This document shows, piece after piece, positions 22,907-31,670 of a stretch of DNA of 35,461 nt. Position 1 is the stretch's first letter; each line of letters starts with the position of its first letter. Origin of the DNA: RGIG3009 sp045630285 (lineage in GTDB: Bacteria; Bacillota; Clostridia; Oscillospirales; Acutalibacteraceae); contig JAZQSX010000013.1 in NCBI GenBank assembly GCA_045630285.1, positions 1 through 35,461 on the forward strand, read 5' to 3'. Below the pieces are notes generated by a model. It was not told where the DNA came from. It was given only the letters and a program-made list of their open reading frames with translations, and made no database searches. The translations under genes and the position numbers were made by a program.

Positions 22907-24454
22907 TTACGCCATTTCTGCCACAAGGAAGCTTACGCCACCCATACACACGCCGTCATCAAACGTTACGTTCTGACTCAAAAGCACCGTTCCCAACGGC
23001 GGCGGGGTGAGGCGATACGCCGTGTCCGAGGGGTTTATCGCAACGTACAGCGTCTTTCCGGCGGCGGTACGGGTATATATGAACGGGTAGCCCGCCTCAA
23101 GCACCTCAAACGCACCGTCGGCGTGCAGTGCCGCCGTGTCACGGTGCAGACGAATCAGCCGCTTTGTGAAATTCAGCACAGAGTCGGGGTCGTCCCACTG
23201 CGCCGCCACGGTGGGGGCTTCGGGACGCTCGTCGGTCGGCAGATACGGCGTGTCACTCTCGGAAAATCCGTGGTTTTTGCCGTCGCCCCACTGCATCGGG
23301 GTGCGGGAGCCCGTGCGGGTGAACGCTCCCTCCTTAGAGGGAATCCCCTCCAGATAATCCATACCGATCTCGTCACCGTAGTACACAAACGGCGTGCCGG
23401 GCATGGTAAACAAAAAGGTTAGCGCCGCCTTGAGCTCTTCTGCCGTGCGGCGGTACGCAAGACGAGGAATATCGTGGTTACCCGTGATCATTCCCACCAC
23501 GCCACGACCGTCGATCTGCTGCAGATCGTATTGCAAGCGGTTGAGATAGGTGCGAATATCGCCTTGGCCGTCACGGTTGAAATAGCTGTGGCCCGTGTAC
23601 AGCCGCTTAAACGTGTTTCTGCCCGGCTCCATACGGAACAGCGAGGTATACGCCTCGTTGCCGCTGTGCAGCAGAAAATCGCAATGGAAGCCCGCCGCAA
23701 TAGCGTCGGCGGGTGAACCCCACTCCGCAATCAGCAACGCTTCCGGGTTCCGTGCCTGCATATGGGCACGGATCTCGTGCCACAGCGCCCGTGTATAGCT
23801 GCCGTCGGTGTCCTCTTTGATAAGCGATGCCGCCATATCCACACGGAAGGCGTCGGTGCCGAGATCCATCCAAAAATCGATGATCTTCAGCAGTTCCTGC
23901 TTGGTGGCGATGCAATCAGGGTGCGTGACGGGCAACTGCCACGGCTTGTCGGGATCGGGGTGTGCGTAACCGTAGTTGAGCGCCGGCTGGCACCAGAAAA
24001 AGTTGGTGATATAGTTGCCGTCACGGTCGCCGTAGCCCGAAATGCCCTCGGGGCTGTCAAAGGTGCTGTCGGTCCAGATGTAGCGGTTGGTGTATTCGTT
24101 CAGCGTCGGCTTTGCCGACTCGACAAACCACGGATGCGCCACCGACGTATGCCCCGCCACCAGATCGAAAATCACATGCATTCCACGGCGGTGTGCCTCG
24201 GCGCACAAGGTGCGGTAGTCCTCATTGGTGCCGTAGCGGGGAGCAACCTTGTAAAAATCCGTCACATCATAGCCAGCATCGAAAAACGTGCTCTCGTTGA
24301 TCGGGTTGAGCCAAATGACGTTGAAACCGCACGCCTGAATGTAATCCAGCTTGGCGATAACGCCCGGCAGGTCGCCGATACCGTCGCCATTCGTATCGTA
24401 AAAGGATTGCGGATAGATCTCGTAGACCACCGCATCGTTGAGCCACGTTTTCAC
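22907..24454 (-). CDS. Alpha-amylase family glycoside hydrolase (GH13)
   Basis: The 515-residue enzyme has the GH13 (beta/alpha)8 barrel. The nucleophile is Asp206 (DAFRVDMAASL), the acid/base Glu244 (LIAEWGSP) and the third carboxylate Asp328 (GNHDIPRLAY). Region I reads DLVAGHTSVAHPW, so the usual Asn before His102 is Gly. The beginning AVVYEIYPQSFYDTNGDGIG resembles oligo-1,6-glucosidases and related alpha-glucosidases. No signal peptide is visible, so it works on imported oligosaccharides. The start is GTG 24454, supported by AAGGGGG 8 nt upstream and by a promoter at 24484-24512. It is co-transcribed with GH20. Confidence 0.9.
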   Translation of the reverse strand: MKTWLNDAVVYEIYPQSFYDTNGDGIGDLPGVIAKLDYIQACGFNVIWLNPINESTFFDAGYDVTDFYKVAPRYGTNEDYRTLCAEAHRRGMHVIFDLVAGHTSVAHPWFVESAKPTLNEYTNRYIWTDSTFDSPEGISGYGDRDGNYITNFFWCQPALNYGYAHPDPDKPWQLPVTHPDCIATKQELLKIIDFWMDLGTDAFRVDMAASLIKEDTDGSYTRALWHEIRAHMQARNPEALLIAEWGSPADAIAAGFHCDFLLHSGNEAYTSLFRMEPGRNTFKRLYTGHSYFNRDGQGDIRTYLNRLQYDLQQIDGRGVVGMITGNHDIPRLAYRRTAEELKAALTFLFTMPGTPFVYYGDEIGMDYLEGIPSKEGAFTRTGSRTPMQWGDGKNHGFSESDTPYLPTDERPEAPTVAAQWDDPDSVLNFTKRLIRLHRDTAALHADGAFEVLEAGYPFIYTRTAAGKTLYVAINPSDTAYRLTPPPLGTVLLSQNVTFDDGVCMGGVSFLVAEMA

Positions 24455-24483
24455 TGCGCTTCCCCCTTTGCGAAATCAATCTC

Positions 24484-24512
24484 ATTATATCTTGCTTTCA
24501 GCAGCAATGCAA
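24484..24512 (-). promoter_or_regulatory. Promoter of the GH13-GH20 operon
   Basis: On the minus strand TTGCAT (24507-24512) and TATAAT (24484-24489) are 17 bp apart. Confidence 0.65.
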
Positions 24513-24538
24513 GAGGAACGCACGAAATATCTCAAAAA

Positions 24539-24566
24539 ATGCCGTGCACCAAGCGGTGCACGGCAT
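24539..24566 (-). terminator. Terminator of the YfhO-like gene
   Basis: Arms ATGCCGTGCACC and GGTGCACGGCAT with a 4-nt loop lead into a T run on the minus strand. Confidence 0.85.
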
Positions 24567-24570
24567 ACGA

Positions 24571-27500
24571 TCAATTCTCTTCGGGGGTGTTCGTTTCGGC
24601 GGTGTTTTCTTCACTCGCCTCACCCTCCGTCGGTTCGGGAGTGTGTGCTTCTTCCGGCTCACCGATCAGGACATCCTGTGCCATCACGGCGGTACCGCCA
24701 ACCAGCTCCGCAAACGTCTCCGGCAGCGGCGGCGTGTCCGTCATCGGCTTGGTCTCTGCCACAAAGCCCTCCTGGATCGGCAGGGTATCTGCCTGCGCGA
24801 CCTGCTCCGACCGCTCCGCCAGCAGGCTTTGCTTGCGCCGACGCAGCCAGCGCCACAGCGAGAATGCCAACAGTACCAACAGAATGACGATCGAGCCGCC
24901 GCTGATCATCACGCCGATCCACCAGCCCTCGGGATAGAACTCCATGGTCACCGTGTGCTTGCCCGCCGCCATATCAAACGCCAAGAAGCCTTCGCACACC
25001 GCATAGGTGTTGACGGCTTTACCGTCAACACGCACCGTCCAGCCGGCATCGTACGGGATGCTGGTCATCATCACGCCTTTTTGCGCAGCGTTGACACTGC
25101 CGGTGATGTGGTTGCCGCTGTATTCGCTGACCTTAAGCTGCGACTGCTTCAGCGTCTTCATTCCCTCGGTATACGCCTCTTCGTCCAGCGTTGCCACATA
25201 GAAGTTGCCCGCTACCGCCGTATCACTGGTCACCGACAGCGTCACCGTTTCACCGGCGGGCAGCACGCCGACGTCCAGAATATACGATTCATACGGTGCG
25301 ACCGAGAAGGTGTTGCCGGCGCAGCTGACGCTGATCGCATCCGCCGCCATACAGTCAACGTATACGTAGACCTGCCCTGCATCCTCAACGGTGGCGGTGA
25401 AGTGCGCCGCACCGCCGTCGGTCGGCTGGACGCTGAAGCGCGGGAAGGGATAACTCACCGTGGCACCGCTGCTGTAATCGGCGGTGAACTGCTGCAGCTT
25501 CAGCAAATGCTTGTAGGTCGAGGTGACCGTGCCATACAGATCCTGGATCGAATCCATGGGGTTGTACTGCGTGTACTGATAGTCCTTGATATACGGATCT
25601 ACCACGTAGCCGAGGCCCAAGGCGTCGACGTTTTCGTAGATGTAGTAGGTGACCTCACCCACCGTCACGGAATCCAGCTTGGCGAGCTGAGGATGATTTT
25701 TCAGGTTGGCGGTGGTCACCAGATAACGAATGCCGAGCAGCGAGTCGGTAAACGGCATAAAGGTGTGGTACAGATGACTGTTGACACCGTTGATCGCATA
25801 GCCCCAGCCGCCCATTTGCTTGGTGGTGGTGTAGTAGTTGCTGGAGGCGAAGTTGGTGATGCCACGGTAGTGGAACAGGGCGGTATCCACGCAGGTGCGG
25901 CGAGGCAGCACCTCCATACGGTAGAAATCGCCGCCGAACTTGCTGTCGCCGTAGATCTGTGCCTGCTCCACGGCTTCCAAAATCGCCGCCGTGGTGTCGT
26001 TATCCACGTAATCCTCGTGGCGGGTATAGTATTCGTTGGCGTTGAGCTGCACGATCGCTCTGCCGCCGCAGAATACCATTTCCGCCGTGGTGGCGAGCAG
26101 GATCAATGCGTAAAACACGCCCTGACGCAGCTTGCGATGAGCGGAAACCGCCAGAATGACGGTGTAGCCCGCCACCAACGCCAGGTTGGCGTAGATCATC
26201 TTGAAATCGTATTTGTCGCCGCCAAAGCGCTCCTCCACCATCAGGTACAGCACGATGCCCGCAAAAATGGCAAACACGTGCTTTTTGTCGAAATGCTTGT
26301 AGTGCACCAGCGCCTCACACGTCATCAGCAGCAGCACGAAGCTGTACAGGAAGGAGAAGCGGTACGGCAGGTCGTTCGGTGCGTGCAGACCGTGCCAGCC
26401 GAGGTTGGTGAGGTTGATCAAAAAGCTGAACGCCATAACCAGCCACAGCATCATAAACGCTAAGCGGCGGCGCAGCGGGATCCCCTTGTTCAGCGCAAAC
26501 AACGGCACGCCGAACACGGTCAGCACGCCGCAATAGATGTTCGGCAGGTTGCCGGAACGCACGGTGGGACCGGCGTTGGCAAAATGGCGGCCGATGGGCT
26601 GGAACATATCCAGCTCGTTGCTCATTTCCGGCAGCTCGGCGCCGGAAGCAGAGGTCAGCTTAAGCGCATAGTACACCGGAATGAGTAAGAACGCCACCAA
26701 GCCCGCCGCCAACAGCGAAAATCCGGCAAAACGGGCAAAGCTGACGGCAAGCTGCTTGCCGGTGCGGCGGGAACGCAGACAATAGGTCGCATAGTACAGC
26801 ACCAGGAAAATGCACAGCATAAAAGCGAGGTAATAGTTCGTAAACAGTGCATACGTCAGCGACAGCAGATAGGTCAGGTATTTGCCGCTGCGCATCAACC
26901 GCTCAAAGCCGAGTACCACGAGCGGCAGGATCATCACCACGTCCAGCCACATCAGGTTCCAGGAATAGGCGATCAGATACATCATTAGTGAATACATCAC
27001 CGCCACGGCGGGAATGTGAAGCGCACGCTTGCGGAAAAGCTGCTGCACGCACAGAGCGAACAGGCCGCCGCAGAGGGCATTTTTCAGCAATGTGATAAAC
27101 AGGATGCCTTCTGCCAGCAGGTTTTCAGGGAACAGGAGCAGGAGCAGATTGAAGGGACTCGCCAGATAATAGGCGCCGAGCGAGAGGTAGTTGGCACCGA
27201 GACCGACCTCAAAGCTGTACAGCGACACGTCGCCCGACAGCAGGTCGTCACGCAAGCCGGACAGAAGCGGTGCGTATTGGTGGTGCATATCCACCATCAT
27301 GCCGGTTTTTTCGCCGAACGGCCACATACCCACAAAGGTGTACACGACGAACATCGCCGCCAGCGACAGCACGCCCGACAACACGGGATAGAACCACACG
27401 GGACGCTCCCGAGTTACCTCGTGGCGGTCACGCACGATCTCACGCACCAAAAGGTAGACCGGTGCGGCGAGGATCAGCGACAGCCCCAGACTGCACAGCA

Positions 27501-27666
27501 ATTTCTGTGCAGGCCACGTGGGCGCTTCCACATTCACCCCCACGGCATCCCACGAACGGACTCCCCATAAAAAGACAAACGCAAACGCCGCAAAGCAAAG
27601 CGTTATCAGGATCGGCAGCACGGTCTGTTGAAACGTGCGAGCTGCTTTCGAATCTCGTAAGCTCAT
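24571..27666 (-). CDS. YfhO-family membrane protein
   Basis: The 1031-residue integral membrane protein has about 12-14 spans in the first 560 residues, then a large extracytoplasmic beta-rich region, one more span near residue 960 and a Pro/Glu/Thr-rich acidic tail. Motifs GEKTGMMVDMHHQYAPLLSG and SAYWNLMWLD-like (YSWNLMWLDVVMILPLVVLG) are typical of YfhO. The family is thought to act like a GT-C glycosyltransferase in modification of wall polymers such as teichoic acids. AAAGGAG precedes ATG 27666; the open frame upstream overlaps the tRNA promoter and is not coding. It has its own promoter and terminator. The unusual acidic tail (about 970-1031) may be cytosolic. Confidence 0.85.
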   Translation of the reverse strand: MSLRDSKAARTFQQTVLPILITLCFAAFAFVFLWGVRSWDAVGVNVEAPTWPAQKLLCSLGLSLILAAPVYLLVREIVRDRHEVTRERPVWFYPVLSGVLSLAAMFVVYTFVGMWPFGEKTGMMVDMHHQYAPLLSGLRDDLLSGDVSLYSFEVGLGANYLSLGAYYLASPFNLLLLLFPENLLAEGILFITLLKNALCGGLFALCVQQLFRKRALHIPAVAVMYSLMMYLIAYSWNLMWLDVVMILPLVVLGFERLMRSGKYLTYLLSLTYALFTNYYLAFMLCIFLVLYYATYCLRSRRTGKQLAVSFARFAGFSLLAAGLVAFLLIPVYYALKLTSASGAELPEMSNELDMFQPIGRHFANAGPTVRSGNLPNIYCGVLTVFGVPLFALNKGIPLRRRLAFMMLWLVMAFSFLINLTNLGWHGLHAPNDLPYRFSFLYSFVLLLMTCEALVHYKHFDKKHVFAIFAGIVLYLMVEERFGGDKYDFKMIYANLALVAGYTVILAVSAHRKLRQGVFYALILLATTAEMVFCGGRAIVQLNANEYYTRHEDYVDNDTTAAILEAVEQAQIYGDSKFGGDFYRMEVLPRRTCVDTALFHYRGITNFASSNYYTTTKQMGGWGYAINGVNSHLYHTFMPFTDSLLGIRYLVTTANLKNHPQLAKLDSVTVGEVTYYIYENVDALGLGYVVDPYIKDYQYTQYNPMDSIQDLYGTVTSTYKHLLKLQQFTADYSSGATVSYPFPRFSVQPTDGGAAHFTATVEDAGQVYVYVDCMAADAISVSCAGNTFSVAPYESYILDVGVLPAGETVTLSVTSDTAVAGNFYVATLDEEAYTEGMKTLKQSQLKVSEYSGNHITGSVNAAQKGVMMTSIPYDAGWTVRVDGKAVNTYAVCEGFLAFDMAAGKHTVTMEFYPEGWWIGVMISGGSIVILLVLLAFSLWRWLRRRKQSLLAERSEQVAQADTLPIQEGFVAETKPMTDTPPLPETFAELVGGTAVMAQDVLIGEPEEAHTPEPTEGEASEENTAETNTPEEN

Positions 27667-27707
27667 ACTTTTTCTCCTTTGCCCCAGATTTCTGTCAATA
27701 CAAAGTA

Positions 27708-27736
27708 AGTATATCATATATAGAGCGAAAGAGCAA
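27708..27736 (-). promoter_or_regulatory. Promoter of the YfhO-like gene
   Basis: On the minus strand TTGCTC (27731-27736) and TATACT (27708-27713) are 17 bp apart, back to back with the tRNA promoter. Confidence 0.6.
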
Positions 27737-27759
27737 CAAAAAAGATGCGCAAAAAAGCC

Positions 27760-27788
27760 TTGACAAACCGCCCCCGACAGAGTATAAT
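27760..27788 (+). promoter_or_regulatory. Consensus promoter of tRNA-Pro
   Basis: TTGACA (27760-27765) and TATAAT (27783-27788) are a perfect consensus pair with a 17-bp spacer. Confidence 0.9.
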
Positions 27789-27806
27789 AACCTATGCTTT
27801 GTGCAA

Positions 27807-27883
27807 CGGGGTGTAGCTCAGTTTGGTAGAGCGCTTGGTTCGGGACCAAGAGGCCGTGGGTTCAAGTCCCGTCACTCCGACCA
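27807..27883 (+). tRNA. tRNA-Pro (anticodon CGG), CCA encoded
   Basis: The cloverleaf is complete. Acceptor arms CGGGGTG and CACTCCG pair with one G-T. The D-arm is GAGC-type (GTAGCTCAGTTTGGTAGAGCGC). The anticodon stem CTTGG/CCAAG encloses the loop TTCGGGA with anticodon CGG. The T-arm contains GGTTCAAGTCC. CCA is encoded at 27881-27883. It has a consensus promoter and is followed at once by a terminator hairpin (27884-27926). Confidence 0.96.
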
Positions 27884-28085
27884 AATATCGGGTATCCGCC
27901 AATCGGCGGGTACTCGATATTTTTTTGACGGGACTTGAACCCTAAGAGGGCAGGCGCCGTTCAGAAAAACAGTCCGGGGGACTGTTTTTTAGGCGGCTGG
28001 GGCGCAGCCGGGCACCGCCGGGCAACGGCGGTCGGCAAGCCGGACGGATTGCGCAGCAAGACGTGTCCCGTCACTCCGACCAAAT
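27867..28085 (+). repeat. Duplicated tRNA-Pro 3' end (20-bp direct repeat) and inverted T-arm copy
   Basis: TCCCGTCACTCCGACCAAAT occurs at 27867-27886, inside the tRNA, and again at 28066-28085, 199 bp downstream. In addition 27927-27942 is the exact reverse complement of 16 bases of the T-arm (27858-27873). The DNA between is GC-rich and holds no gene. Duplicated tRNA 3' ends are the usual scar of site-specific integration, so these may be attachment-site remnants. Confidence 0.65.
27884..27926 (+). terminator. Terminator of tRNA-Pro
   Basis: Arms 27884-27900 and 27905-27921 pair over 17 positions with two G-T type exceptions and lead into a T run. Confidence 0.85.
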
Positions 28086-28086
28086 T

Positions 28087-28125
28087 GGAACGCAAGTATG
28101 GATACGATACTTGCGTTCCTTTTCT
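28087..28125 (+). terminator. Intrinsic terminator behind the duplicated tRNA end
   Basis: Arms GGAACGCAAGTAT (28087-28099) and ATACTTGCGTTCC (28107-28119) are perfect, followed by TTTTCTTTTT. No gene is seen between here and 28259. Confidence 0.85.
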
Positions 28126-28259
28126 TTTTGTCAAAAATCGCTTAACACAAGGCTTTTCGTCACCTTTGTAAATGAGATTGTTTCATTGTATCAAAATTGA
28201 CCACCAGAAAGTCGAAGTTGAGTGACTCAAGCCTACCTCTCTCTTACCTCTCAAAAAAG

Positions 28260-28313
28260 CACAATGACACTTATCTTAAAGATTCGTGTCATTGTGACAA
28301 AGATAAGTGTCAT
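28260..28313. repeat. Overlapping competing inverted repeats
   Basis: CACAATGACAC (28260-28270) pairs with GTGTCATTGTG (28286-28296), while ATGACACTTATCTT (28264-28277) pairs with AAGATAAGTGTCAT (28300-28313). The left arm is shared, so only one stem can form at a time. It lies at the C-terminal end of the recombinase remnant. Confidence 0.5.
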
Positions 28314-28803
28314 AATCATTTACATAGTTCGAGCAACTGAAAAGTGGATATTTGGATTTTTCGTGTTGGTGTGAAACCACAACTTGCTCCCGCAGTCGGC
28401 ACAATAAAGCATATCCGAAAAGATACTTTTAATAGCATTTTGCGGCTTGGGTTGCCTTCGTCTTGTAGAAACGTTTCTTTTTTGCACCTGCTCAAAGGTT
28501 TCACGGTCAATAATTGGTTCGTGTACATCCTTGAACACCGTCCATTCCTCTTTGGGCTTTGGTATGCGTTTCTTTTTCTTAAAGGATATAGAATAACTTT
28601 TAAAGTCAATGACATCCCCACAGTATTCTTGTTGTGAAAGAATTTTTGCGATAGAGGTTTTGCACCATTTGTAAGGGTTTGGTTGCTTAATCTTGCCACC
28701 TCTCGGTAGCCCTTTGGATTGCCAATAAGCCATTGGAATTAACACCTGCCTTTCTTGTAAGATTCTTGCAATGGTTTCATTTCCTTTCGCACTCTTCCGG
28801 AAA
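28276..28803 (-). pseudogene. Remnant of a large serine recombinase (middle to zinc ribbon)
   Basis: On the minus strand a fragment begins near 28803 with GNETIARILQERQVLIPMAY and continues with the recombinase-domain block KTSIAKILSQQEYCGDVIDF, then WTVFKDVHEPIIDRETFEQV and the zinc ribbon YCADCGSKLWFHT. This is the Recombinase plus zinc-beta-ribbon region of large serine recombinases. The N-terminal resolvase domain with the catalytic serine is missing. One base is lost near 28335: restoring it gives HFFSCSNYVND, the second half of the zinc ribbon. The 141-codon open frame 28320-28745 is thus only part of a decayed gene. Confidence 0.8.
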
Positions 28804-28932
28804 AGCCCGTATCATATCAACACCATTGGCATAAAAAACTACACCTTTTCATTTTTTGAGTTTTAAAAGGCTTATTTGCGCTGTATAAAAATCGACATTT
28901 TTTGAGTAGATCATACTTTTTTAGTGATTTTA

Positions 28933-28961
28933 TTGTAATCCATCTCATTATGTGCTATGAT
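28933..28961 (+). promoter_or_regulatory. Promoter of the SPFH-TIR operon
   Basis: TTGTAA (28933-28938) and TATGAT (28956-28961) are 17 bp apart. An inverted repeat AGGTT...AACCT lies at the presumed start of the transcript, and a hairpin AAGCAACATA/TATGTTGCTT (28995-29004, 29013-29022) lies in the leader just before the ribosome binding site. Confidence 0.55.
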
Positions 28962-29043
28962 ATATTAGTTAAAATAGGTTTGTTATAACCTAAAAAGCAA
29001 CATAATATGGAATATGTTGCTTAAAATACGAGGAGGTAATTTT

Positions 29044-30445
29044 ATGGCACAGATTGCTGAAATTATTAAATATGAAGGTGACAACAGTACTTTTATATGG
29101 AAACATCCCCTAGAAGACTTTAATAGTTTAACTCAGCTTATTGTTCACGAGAGCCAAGAAGCTATATTTTTTATGAATGGTCAAGCACTCGATTTGTTCG
29201 GGCCCGGTCGTTATACACTTGAAACACAGAATATTCCTAAACTCGGAAAGTTGCTAAACCGCACTACCGGTGGGGAAACTCCATTCCATTGTGAAGTGTA
29301 TTTTATCAACAAAACCGTTCAGATGGCTGTTAAATGGGGAACCGATAGCAAGGTGAGATTTATTGATCCAACTTTCGGTGTTCCTCTTGAAATAGGTGCT
29401 TCGGGTGAAATGAACTTAATGGTTTCAGATCCTCGCAAACTGCTCGTTAAAATTGTAGGAACGATGACAGGCATTGCCTGGGATGATAGAAACGGCGGCT
29501 TTACTAAATCTTTATCTGCTTCTTTCCGCCCTTTAATTTCCACCGCTGTTAAAACAAACCTTTCAAGTTGTATTAAGTCGCAAAACATAAATATCCTCGA
29601 AGTAGACGAAAGGCTTGGCTTACTGTCCGATGTTTTGAGAAAAAATATTCTTCCCGGTTTTGAAGAATACGGTCTTACAATTCCTGAGTTTTATGTAACT
29701 ACCGTTGTTTTGCCTGAAAGCGATCCCAACTTTAAGCGAATTCGTGAATTACATACGATTTCCCTCCAAAAGAAGATGATTGAAGCCGAAACAACCATTA
29801 AAACAGCAATGGCTGAATCTCAAGCGAGTATTACTGCTGCAGAAAGGCAAGCTGTTTTGGAGCAAGAAACCACCGTTACAGAAATGGCACGCCGAGAGGC
29901 CGAAAGAGAACTCATTCGTGCACAAACAGAGGCACAGGCAACTAAGATGGCGGGATTTGCCGAAGCGGAAGTTATGCGTGCTAAGGGATATACCGAAAAA
30001 GACGTTATTCAAGCGGAAGTTCAAAAAGCATACGCCGAAGGCATTGGCAATATGAACATCAGCGGCGGTGGTGGCGGTGTTGCCGGAGATATGATTGGCC
30101 TTGGCGTTGGTATGGCTGCCGCAGGAGCAGTGAGCGGACAAATGGGCGAAATGTTCAAAGGTTTTGGTGCAATGCCCACAAACGAACAACCTCAACAAAC
30201 TGCTAAAATCACATGCCCTAACTGTAATAGTGAAGTTCCTGAAAACTCAAAATTCTGCCTCGAGTGTGGAACCAAAATAGAATTGCTGAACGAGAACGAG
30301 GTTATTTGCCCTGCTTGCGGTAAGAAAACGAACAAAGGCAAGTTCTGTATGGAGTGCGGCGCACCTCTTGTTGCGAAATGTGCAAAGTGCGGTGCGGAAC
30401 TTCCCAGCGGTGCTAAGTTCTGCCTTGAATGTGGAGAAAAATTAT
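29044..30445 (+). CDS. SPFH/band-7 domain protein with C-terminal zinc ribbons
   Basis: The 467-residue protein belongs to the SPFH family of the YdjI / virion-core-protein-like type. The SPFH part (about 15-260) includes ESQEAIFFMNGQALDLFGPGRYTLET and FEEYGLTIPEFYVTTVVLPE. A charged, Ala/Glu-rich coiled coil (about 250-335) and a Gly-rich segment follow. The tail from about 390 holds three zinc-ribbon motifs (CPNC...CLECG, CPACGK...CMECG, CAKCG...CLECG). Such proteins form membrane-associated rings or scaffolds. ATG 29044 follows GAGGAGG. It is the first gene of a tight four-gene operon ending with a TIR protein, and probably forms a platform for it. Base use is AT-rich compared with the rest of the window. 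Confidence 0.88.
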
Positions 30446-30462
30446 AAGTTAGGAGAATAAAA

Positions 30463-31161
30463 ATGAAAAAAGCGTTTAAATCATATTTTGCTATTTGGGC
30501 AATCCTTTTAGTCCTTTTCAATATTATCGCTTTTGTTTCTGTTGGATGGATAAACCAAGAGAAATATACACCGTCATTTTGGGTGGGTTATGTTTTTATA
30601 ACTTTGTCCTTTATCGGTCAACTGGTTTGTGCCAAAACTGCTTTTAATGCTAAAAATTTGCAAAAATTGTTTTACAATATCCCTTTGATTTCATTAAGTT
30701 GGACCGGTTTAATCGTCTCTTTTGTTATTAGCGGCTTATGTATGCTTATTTCGCCCCTTCCTTATTGGGTGGGAGTAATAGCTTGCGCAATTGTACTTGC
30801 TGTGGTTGCCATAGCGGTTATCAAGGCAAGTGTTGCAGCGGACGCAGTGTCCTCCATTGATGACAAAATCAAGACACAGACCTTTTTTATCAAATCTTTA
30901 ACCGTTGATGCAGAAGGTTTAATTGCAAGAGCACAAACCGAAGAGATTAAAAGTGAATGCAAAAAAGTCTATGAAGCGGTTCGCTATTCCGATCCTATGA
31001 GCCACGAAATGTTAGCCTCGGTCGAAACTCAAATCACCACTAAATTTTCCGACCTCTCAAGCGCTGTGGACGAAAATAATATTGATACAGTCAAGGTATT
31101 AGCAAGAGAGGTTGTCATTCTTGTTGATGAACGAAATAAAAAGTGTAGGTTGTTGAAATAA
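30463..31161 (+). CDS. Membrane protein of unknown function in the SPFH-TIR operon
   Basis: The 232-residue protein has four predicted membrane spans in the first 125 residues (about 8-30, 42-62, 75-95, 100-122) and a helical cytosolic C-terminal half rich in Glu, Lys and Ala. I do not recognise the family. TTAGGAG lies before ATG 30463, 15 bp after the SPFH gene, and the stop overlaps the next start (TAATG). The context suggests a membrane partner or adaptor of the SPFH scaffold or the TIR protein. Confidence 0.75.
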   Translation: MKKAFKSYFAIWAILLVLFNIIAFVSVGWINQEKYTPSFWVGYVFITLSFIGQLVCAKTAFNAKNLQKLFYNIPLISLSWTGLIVSFVISGLCMLISPLPYWVGVIACAIVLAVVAIAVIKASVAADAVSSIDDKIKTQTFFIKSLTVDAEGLIARAQTEEIKSECKKVYEAVRYSDPMSHEMLASVETQITTKFSDLSSAVDENNIDTVKVLAREVVILVDERNKKCRLLK

Positions 31162-31670
31162 TGTCTCGTATTTCTTCACACGTTATCGAAACAAAAACAA
31201 GAGATTATATTAGAAGCATAATTGATAATTACTATGAAAACGGCGATGCTCTTTTCAGAGAATTGTCAGAAAGAGATTATGGAATTGATGGTTTGATCGA
31301 GTTGTTTCGTGAAGGCGATCCAACAGGCCAGATTGCCTTGGTACAAATCAAGGGAACTTCAAACACGATACAGCCACTCAAAAATAAAGATGTGGTTTCC
31401 TGCTCAATTTCATCATCGAACGCTAAATATGCACGACAGAATAACATCCCCCTACTTTTGTTGTATGCAACCATAACAAAACCTTGCGGCTTTTATTATA
31501 TCGACGTAAATGACGCAGTAAGCAATATGGATTATTCAAAAATCATAGAACAAGACTCTATTACAATACATATTCCTATAGAAAATAATGCATTAGAAGA
31601 TTTAGAGCCGCTTTTTGAAAAGATCCGTAATTTCTACAGACGAGGAGACAATCACAATGGCAATATTTAA
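31161..31670 (+). CDS. DUF4365-domain protein, PD-(D/E)XK nuclease-like
   Basis: The 169-residue protein resembles DUF4365, a family related to PD-(D/E)XK nucleases found in defence and mobile loci. The core reads RDYGIDGLIEL (38-48, Asp43 as a candidate metal ligand) followed by ALVQIKGTSN (59-68) with Gln62 and Lys64 in place of the D/E-x-K pair. A helix-rich tail follows. The start overlaps the preceding stop and the last 14 bases overlap the TIR gene, so translation is coupled. A nucleic-acid-degrading or -binding role is inferred from the fold only; the Gln replacement is known in active members of the superfamily. Confidence 0.78.
   Translation: MSRISSHVIETKTRDYIRSIIDNYYENGDALFRELSERDYGIDGLIELFREGDPTGQIALVQIKGTSNTIQPLKNKDVVSCSISSSNAKYARQNNIPLLLLYATITKPCGFYYIDVNDAVSNMDYSKIIEQDSITIHIPIENNALEDLEPLFEKIRNFYRRGDNHNGNI

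Noticed and set aside
24544..26463. 639-codon open frame on the plus strand
   Set aside because: It is antisense to the YfhO-like gene, has no ribosome binding site and shows Arg/His/Gln-rich shadow composition.
27935..28171. 78-codon frame between tRNA-Pro and the island
   Set aside because: It runs through the duplicated tRNA end and a perfect terminator hairpin and has no ribosome binding site; better explained as repeat DNA.
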